Origin: Desulfobacterales bacterium
GTDB lineage: Bacteria > Desulfobacterota > Desulfobacteria > Desulfobacterales > C00003060
Reading direction: 5' to 3'
DNA: 33,260 nucleotides
Assembly: GCA_013375395.1 (NCBI GenBank)
Contig: JABXJW010000015.1
Location: forward strand, 1-33,260
Under the pieces are notes generated by a model. That model was given only the letters and a program-made list of their open reading frames with translations, searched no databases and was not told where the DNA came from. Within the stretch, counting starts at the first letter, position 1; every line of letters starts with the position of its first letter. Below are positions 28,386 to 33,260 of the stretch, one piece after another. The translations under genes were made by a program, and so were the position numbers.

Positions 28386-28531
28386 AAGTGCCTAAAGTGA
28401 ACTAAAGTTAAAAGTGCCTAAAGTTAAGGAATGCGCTTTCAGCGCAACCTGTTTTTAAGACTGACCACGCCGAAGGCGTGCACATTAACTTTAGCTCACT
28501 TTAGACACTTTAGGCACTTTAGCTCACTTTT
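28386..28531. repeat. Imperfect inverted repeat built from (AAGTG)CCTAAAGT/GAACTAAAGTT units
   Basis: Left arm 28386-28427, right arm 28486-28531, with an internal small hairpin CACGCC-GAA-GGCGTG. Confidence 0.75.
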
Positions 28532-28593
28532 TGTTGAACATGGCAAAAATTTTCTGCCGGAAAAAACACGAACTTCATAACTAAGGGCTACGC

Positions 28594-29100
28594 CTAACCC
28601 TCCTGGACATGCCTTATCAGGTGGCCCAGTTCAGGGAAGATGAGTTCTTTGCACGCGAGTTTGCACGCCTTGATACTTCCCGGCATGCAAAAGAGGAGAG
28701 TTTGACCGATAATACCTGCCGTGGCCCGTGACAGCAGGGCGGCAGACTCAATTTCTTCATAGCTTAGCTGGCTAAAGAGGGGGCCGAAGGCGGTCAGTTC
28801 TTTGGTGAACATGGGCCGGACCGCCTCAATGGTCACATCAGCAGGGCCGATTCCGGTACCGCCGGTCACGAGGATCGCATGAGGGTTGTGATCGTAAATG
28901 ACCGTGCGGATCTTGTCGGCGATCCTGTCTTTATCGTCAGGCACCACCTGATGAAAGACAACGCCGTGGCCCTTTTTCTCGGCTTGCTTCCTTATCCAGT
29001 GCCCGCTCTTGTCATCGGCGAGGCTGCGAGTGGTAGAGACCGTAAGGATGGCAAGGTTCAGTGACTTTGGTGTCCCGGCTTTGTGTTCTTTGGTACTCAT
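28594..29100 (-). CDS. Molybdopterin adenylyltransferase / MoaB-Mog family protein
   Basis: LNLAILTVSTTRSLADDKSGHWIRKQAEKKGHGV; AILVTGGTGIGPADVTIEAVRPMFTKELTAFGPLFSQLSYEEIESAALLSRATAGIIGQTLLFCMPGS. Start at MSTKEH; the longer ORF begins at 29175. Confidence 0.92.
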   Translation of the reverse strand: MSTKEHKAGTPKSLNLAILTVSTTRSLADDKSGHWIRKQAEKKGHGVVFHQVVPDDKDRIADKIRTVIYDHNPHAILVTGGTGIGPADVTIEAVRPMFTKELTAFGPLFSQLSYEEIESAALLSRATAGIIGQTLLFCMPGSIKACKLACKELIFPELGHLIRHVQEG

Positions 29101-29495
29101 GGGCGGAACCGTTCTTGAGTTTCTTATAGGTGTATGACCTGAGTAATTGTGCTGTTTCTTGCACAACGTTGTCAAGAGGAAAAACTTTTCAAGGGGCTGT
29201 TGACATCCCAGGAGGACACCGGTATTTGAATTGTAATGATCTCAAAATCGCGAAGCCACAAGAAATAGTGTCGTGACAACAAACAAGACGTCAAAAAGGC
29301 TCAAACAAAGTCAAAAGAAAAGCTGGTTCAGGAGGTTTTTGGAGCGTCTGGCCAAACACAACCGGCAAAGCGGCGGCCAGGTGTGTGCTGCTTGAAAGAT
29401 CAGATCTAAAGGCGCCGGTGGGCGCTAAAGAGGTCATTAGTCACTGGTCATTGGTAAATAGTTATTGACTAATGTCCAACAGTTGGGAGGGCCCT

Positions 29496-30542
29496 ATGTC
29501 CTCAAGCACAGGCATCATTCGCGACGACCTTTACAAAGAGCATCTTTCCGGCCTTCCTCATGTTGAAAGCCCGCAGCGCCTTCAGGTCGTTTATGACATG
29601 CTGGATCAGGCCGATATGGCGGGGAGATTTGTTGCCATCTCCCCTCGTGCCGCTATCCACGACGAACTGGCATGGGTCCACAGCGAGTCTTATATCCAAA
29701 GGGTCACCGGCACGGACGGCAAGCCTCAGGTGTCGCTCGATCCCGACACCCAGGCGACGGCATTATCGTATCAGGCGGCCAAACTGGCGGCCGGCGGCCT
29801 GTTCTCCCTCATCGACAAGATCTTTGAAGGCACGGTACAAAATGGTTTTGCCCTGGTAAGACCACCCGGACATCATGCAGAAAAAGACCGGGCCATGGGG
29901 TTTTGTCTCTTCAACAATGTGGCACTTGGCGCCCGTTATGCCATGAATACTTATTCAGTGATTAAGGTCCTCATCGTAGACTGGGACTTACACCATGGCA
30001 ATGCCACCCAGCACACCTTTTACGAAGACCCTGCCGTCCTCTATTTTTCCACCCACCAGTTTCCCTACTATCCCGGAAGCGGCAACCTGAGGGAAGTAGG
30101 CAGTGGGGACGGCACGGGATTTACCGTCAATGTCCCCCTGCAACCTGGACATGGAGACGCTGAGTTTTACCAGATCTTCAAACAAATCCTTTGCCCGATT
30201 GCTGCCGCCTTCAAGCCAGAGTTTATCCTTGTATCTGCCGGCTTTGACACCTACGTCGAAGATCCCCTCGGGGGAATGCGGGTAACCCCAAAGGGCTATG
30301 CATCATTCACGCGTATCATAATGGACCTCGCAAATACGTATTGCTCCGGGAAGCTCGCTATCACACTGGAGGGGGGCTACCATTTGGGAGGGCTGCGCGA
30401 GTCAGTAAAGGCCGTGCTGAAGGAGCTTGCACAGGAAAGTGTGCTCACAAAAGGGGATCTTGAATCCCTTGAACAGGCGAGCGCACCTCCCATTATAGAA
30501 GAAGTGCTCCGGGTTCAAAAACCTTACTGGCCTTCTTTATAA
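29496..30542 (+). CDS. Histone deacetylase / acetoin utilization (AcuC-like) family protein
   Basis: TGIIRDDLYKEHLSGLPHVESPQRLQVVYDML; RPPGHHAEKDRAMGFCLFNNVALGARYAMN; VDWDLHHGNATQHTFYEDPAVLYFSTHQ; SAGFDTYVEDPLGGM. Confidence 0.95.
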   Translation: MSSSTGIIRDDLYKEHLSGLPHVESPQRLQVVYDMLDQADMAGRFVAISPRAAIHDELAWVHSESYIQRVTGTDGKPQVSLDPDTQATALSYQAAKLAAGGLFSLIDKIFEGTVQNGFALVRPPGHHAEKDRAMGFCLFNNVALGARYAMNTYSVIKVLIVDWDLHHGNATQHTFYEDPAVLYFSTHQFPYYPGSGNLREVGSGDGTGFTVNVPLQPGHGDAEFYQIFKQILCPIAAAFKPEFILVSAGFDTYVEDPLGGMRVTPKGYASFTRIIMDLANTYCSGKLAITLEGGYHLGGLRESVKAVLKELAQESVLTKGDLESLEQASAPPIIEEVLRVQKPYWPSL

Positions 30543-30564
30543 AGCTGAAAGTTGAACGCCCGGC

Positions 30565-30896
30565 ATCATTTTGGCCTTATGAAATAAACAGAATGAAACA
30601 GGCTGAAACGGCGGTTAAGTTTGTAACAATTTAGGTCTTTGGAAATACGGTCGCTGCAATGACAATCAAATTTTGAACCGTGTAAAACTCGGGCCTAAGT
30701 GAGCCTAGAGAACGAACTGCATTCACTTGTTAAATCGAACCAGGAAAATTCGCTCTTTTTGAGCAGTTAAGTGCGGTCCCTCCAGTTACCCGTTCTTTCT
30801 CAAAGCTCACTAAGCCCCTCAGACAGTTACCCGGTTCAAAATTTGATTGTCATTGCAGCTCCCTCGAATCCGATTGTTTCATAAGGCAAAAATGAT
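30565..30896. mobile_element. MITE-like inverted-repeat element with nested 28-bp perfect inverted repeat
   Basis: Outer TIRs ATCATTTTGGCCTTATGAAA (30565-30584) / TTTCATAAGGCAAAAATGAT (30877-30896); inner perfect IR GCTGCAATGACAATCAAATTTTGAACCG (30653-30680) / CGGTTCAAAATTTGATTGTCATTGCAGC (30832-30859). Confidence 0.75.
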
Positions 30897-31042
30897 ACTT
30901 AGATTTTAATTTGTGTGTAACTACTCAGGTTGTCGGGTTCACGGTTGGCGTATCGCAAAAACCGCATAAACTCCGCATTCATCGCTCTCTAACCTTGAAC
31001 CTTGAACCGTGAACCTTGGAACTTTGAACCTGAGGAGTTACA

Positions 31043-31135
31043 GCTGTTCTTTCTTTACGCTCACTTGGACGCGAGTTTTACACGAATTAAAATTTGATCG
31101 CCGTTGAAGCCGCCAGCCTTTCAAAAGGCTAAATT
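31043..31135. repeat. 93-bp dispersed repeat block (second copy 17589-17681)
   Basis: GCTGTT(C/T)TTTCTTTACGCTCACTT(G/A)GACGCGAGTTTTACA(C/T)GAAT(T/C)AAAATTTGATCGCCGT(T/C)GAAGCCGCCA(G/T)CCTTTCAAAAGGCTAAATT in both. Confidence 0.9.
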
Positions 31136-31209
31136 CTTACAGTTTTTTGAGTTTCTTCCGTGCATAACCCTGAAGCGAAGCGCCAGGGTCAATTGCTGAA
31201 TTGTTACCT

Positions 31210-31641
31210 TCACTTTAAGCCCGTGTTTCCTACGGTGCGAACCTCCATGGCCCTGGGGGGACAGGCCGGCACGCAAAGGCCGCATACGCTGCATCTCTTG
31301 TGATCGAAAACAACGTTCATCTCCGGCCGCACGATGGACAGAGCAGCTGTGGGACAAACTGCAATACAGGCTCCGCAGTGTGTGCACTTCGCCTTGTTAC
31401 GCTTGATGTCCTGGCCGACCGGCTGCACCTGCACACCATGCTCTTTCAGGTATTGAACCCCTTTGTTGAAGTTCTTTCTGGTCCCGGACAGCTCCATGAC
31501 CATGACCCCTTCCTTGCGGGGCAGGATGGTCGCCTTAAGAATGTTGAATGTTAGGTTGAAGTCACTGGCAAGGAAACAAACGATCGCTTTTTCAACTTCC
31601 GTCTTTGGAAACCGAAGCACAAGCATTCTGGAATACATCAT
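31210..31641 (-). CDS. NIL domain + 2x[4Fe-4S] ferredoxin-like protein
   Basis: N-terminal NIL-like region; KCTHCGACIAVCPTAALSI and KRCSVCGLCVPACPPRAMEV clusters. Confidence 0.9.
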   Translation of the reverse strand: MMYSRMLVLRFPKTEVEKAIVCFLASDFNLTFNILKATILPRKEGVMVMELSGTRKNFNKGVQYLKEHGVQVQPVGQDIKRNKAKCTHCGACIAVCPTAALSIVRPEMNVVFDHKRCSVCGLCVPACPPRAMEVRTVGNTGLK

Positions 31642-31675
31642 TACACCTCTATAAAATCGTGCAGCGATTTCATAA

Positions 31676-32320
31676 CTACTGATGCTGCGATTGCCTATAA
31701 ACGTAGAACATCCGTTGCAGGGCGGTAAAATTCGTCAATAAAGCAAGGACAAAAAGCCCGACTGGAAGTTGCTCGGTCAGCAATATGATGGTCAAAATAA
31801 TAAATCGTTCCAAACGCGTGAAAAACCCCACTCTACATGAGATTTCCAGCCCCTCGGCTCTGGCGCGGGCATAACTGACCATCAATGAGCCCACCAAGGT
31901 TAGAAATGTAAACAGCTCCAGGATGTGGCGGTCATGAAGGATGGACCAGCAAAAGATACCAAAGAGAACAACTACCTCTGAATATCGGTCTATGAAGGAG
32001 TCCAGGAAGGCGCCGAACCGTGTCTCAAGACCTGCTGTTCGGGCCAGGGCGCCGTCCAGGGCGTCAAAAGGGCCGGAGAAAAGAAGCAACCAACCGCCGT
32101 AATAGATATGGCCTGCTGCTATAAGCGCTCCGGAAGCGGATGCGGCAAAGAAACCGATCACGGAAAGGAGGTTGGGTTGCACTCCCAGGCGGGCCAGCAA
32201 ACGAGCAAGAGGGTCAAGTATGACGTCTGCCCAACTTTTCACCCAGACCGTCAGTGTCCAGTACTCACCGTCTATTCGTGGAGCTGCCGGACCTTCATCC
32301 CTGTCCTCAGGCGCATTCAA
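31676..32320 (-). CDS. CDP-alcohol phosphatidyltransferase family protein
   Basis: Motif FDALDGALARTAGLETRFGAFLDSFIDRYSE (DxxDGxxAR...GxxxDxxxD) with several TM helices; adjacent to the inositol-phosphate synthase remnant. Confidence 0.92.
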   Translation of the reverse strand: MNAPEDRDEGPAAPRIDGEYWTLTVWVKSWADVILDPLARLLARLGVQPNLLSVIGFFAASASGALIAAGHIYYGGWLLLFSGPFDALDGALARTAGLETRFGAFLDSFIDRYSEVVVLFGIFCWSILHDRHILELFTFLTLVGSLMVSYARARAEGLEISCRVGFFTRLERFIILTIILLTEQLPVGLFVLALLTNFTALQRMFYVYRQSQHQ

Positions 32321-32322
32321 CC

Positions 32323-32788
32323 TTAATCCTCTCTTTTGCCTTCGATGAAGTCTTCGGTCATCCTGAATCCATCGTCATCACAAAATTGCTTAGGCGGATG
32401 CTTCATGAAGTAGGCAGACACAGAGTAAAGAACGCCTCCTTTCCCTCGGTCTAGTGCAAGCTTGCAACACCTGATGGCATCTATTGCAATAGCGGCGGAA
32501 TTGGGAGAGTCTTCTACGGAAAGCCGCAGTTCCAAATCCATGGGCACGTCGCCAAAGAGCTTGCCTTCAAGCCTTATGAAGCACACCTTATTGTCACGTT
32601 GCCACGGCACATAGTCGCTGGGGCCAATGTGTATATTATCCGGCTCAAGCCTTTTGGCCAGGACTGATTGAACGGGCTCGGTCTTTTTTGTCCCTATAGT
32701 AAGCTGTGCCTTGCACCAGGGAACTTGCACAGTTTCCAACCCACACGATCGCAATTCTTATCTTGGCCACCTTATCAGACTCCTTCAC
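32323..32788 (-). pseudogene. myo-inositol-1-phosphate synthase with internal deletion and frameshift
   Basis: N-terminal frame VAKIRIAIVWVGNCASSLVQGTAYYRDKK, then, across the A-run at 32684-32689, a second frame KKTEPVQSVLAKRLEPDNIHIGPSDYVPWQRDNKVCFIRLEGKLFGDVPMDLELRLSVEDSPNSAAIAIDAIRCCKLALDRG. The central domain is missing. Confidence 0.88.
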
Positions 32789-32850
32789 ACTTGAAAGTCC
32801 AAGAAAAAAAGTGCCCGAAAAACTAGCATAAGATCGAAGAAACATCAAGG

Positions 32851-33260
32851 TCAAACACCCTTTGTGCCAATGTCAGCCAAGGCTTCCGATAAGATAGTCT
32901 GAATCGCTTCAGACCATCCCGTTGGGCCGGCCTTGTCTGAATAGACAACAGAGTCGATCCCCTGGATGCGCTCCCATTCTCCGGTCTTTTTCCTGATTAC
33001 AACCGGCATGTCCACATGCCTAAGCATTGGGATATCGTTGGCGCTGTCTCCCAGACCGGCAGTCAGGATCATTCTGTCCGGGTATGTGTCGGCATAAAGC
33101 CTTTTTAGAATTTGGACCGCCATCCCCTTATCGTTTCCTCCCGTCAAGTGGTAAAAACGTCCCCCCTTGGTAATGCTGAGATCCCTTTCTTTCAAAAGCC
33201 CTTCAAAGAGGCGGAATTTGGCCGTGGTGTCAGAGAATACGAAAGGTTCCGAGTGCTCGC
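32851..33260 (-). CDS. HAD family phosphatase, mannosyl-3-phosphoglycerate phosphatase-like (truncated by window edge)
   Basis: Frame open to the edge: EHSEPFVFSDTTAKFRLFEGLLKERDLSITKGGRFYHLTGGNDKGMAVQILKRLY...TAGLGDSANDIPMLRHVDMPVVIRKK. Confidence 0.85.
   Translation of the reverse strand, partial: EHSEPFVFSDTTAKFRLFEGLLKERDLSITKGGRFYHLTGGNDKGMAVQILKRLYADTYPDRMILTAGLGDSANDIPMLRHVDMPVVIRKKTGEWERIQGIDSVVYSDKAGPTGWSEAIQTILSEALADIGTKGV

Noticed and set aside
28594-29470. Moco riboswitch upstream of the moaB/mog gene
   Set aside because: The upstream sequence has a GC-rich patch, but I could not match it to the Moco RNA consensus with confidence.
1-33260. tRNA or rRNA genes
   Set aside because: No convincing T-loop/acceptor pairing or rRNA-like sequence was seen on either strand.

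Overview
Window from a Deltaproteobacteria-like chromosome (lineage inferred from gene content only). The left third holds a type I-C CRISPR-Cas operon on the minus strand: cas3-cas5c-cas8c-cas7, then a truncated cas4 start, a four-helix-bundle ORF, and an intact cas4 start running off the left edge. cas1, cas2 and the CRISPR array are not in the window. Next come accessory genes: a DUF1016/YhcG-type nuclease with in-frame palindromic repeats, a DEDDh exonuclease with a WYL regulator, a DisA_N/DAC-domain protein, and a DUF433/DUF5615 toxin-antitoxin pair. The rest is mostly a core minus-strand block (nrdJ-type RNR, LysR, coaD, rsmD, ntrX, ntrY, DUF4390, lpxC), with yifB/comM on the plus strand, an OYE-type flavoprotein, moaB/mog, an HDAC-family protein, a NIL-ferredoxin, a CDP-alcohol phosphatidyltransferase, a broken inositol-1-phosphate synthase and an MPGP-like phosphatase. 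The main points of interest are: (i) a four-helix-bundle ORF in the cas operon flanked by two ~140-bp copies of the cas4 5' end; (ii) a GEMM-I-like cyclic-dinucleotide riboswitch before an unannotated 56-aa ORF; (iii) three perfect palindromes spaced exactly 36 bp inside the DUF1016 gene; (iv) a myo-inositol-phosphate synthase pseudogene with a large internal deletion; (v) several families of dispersed non-coding inverted-repeat elements, some at gene boundaries. All calls come from reading the sequence and family recognition; no database search was run.
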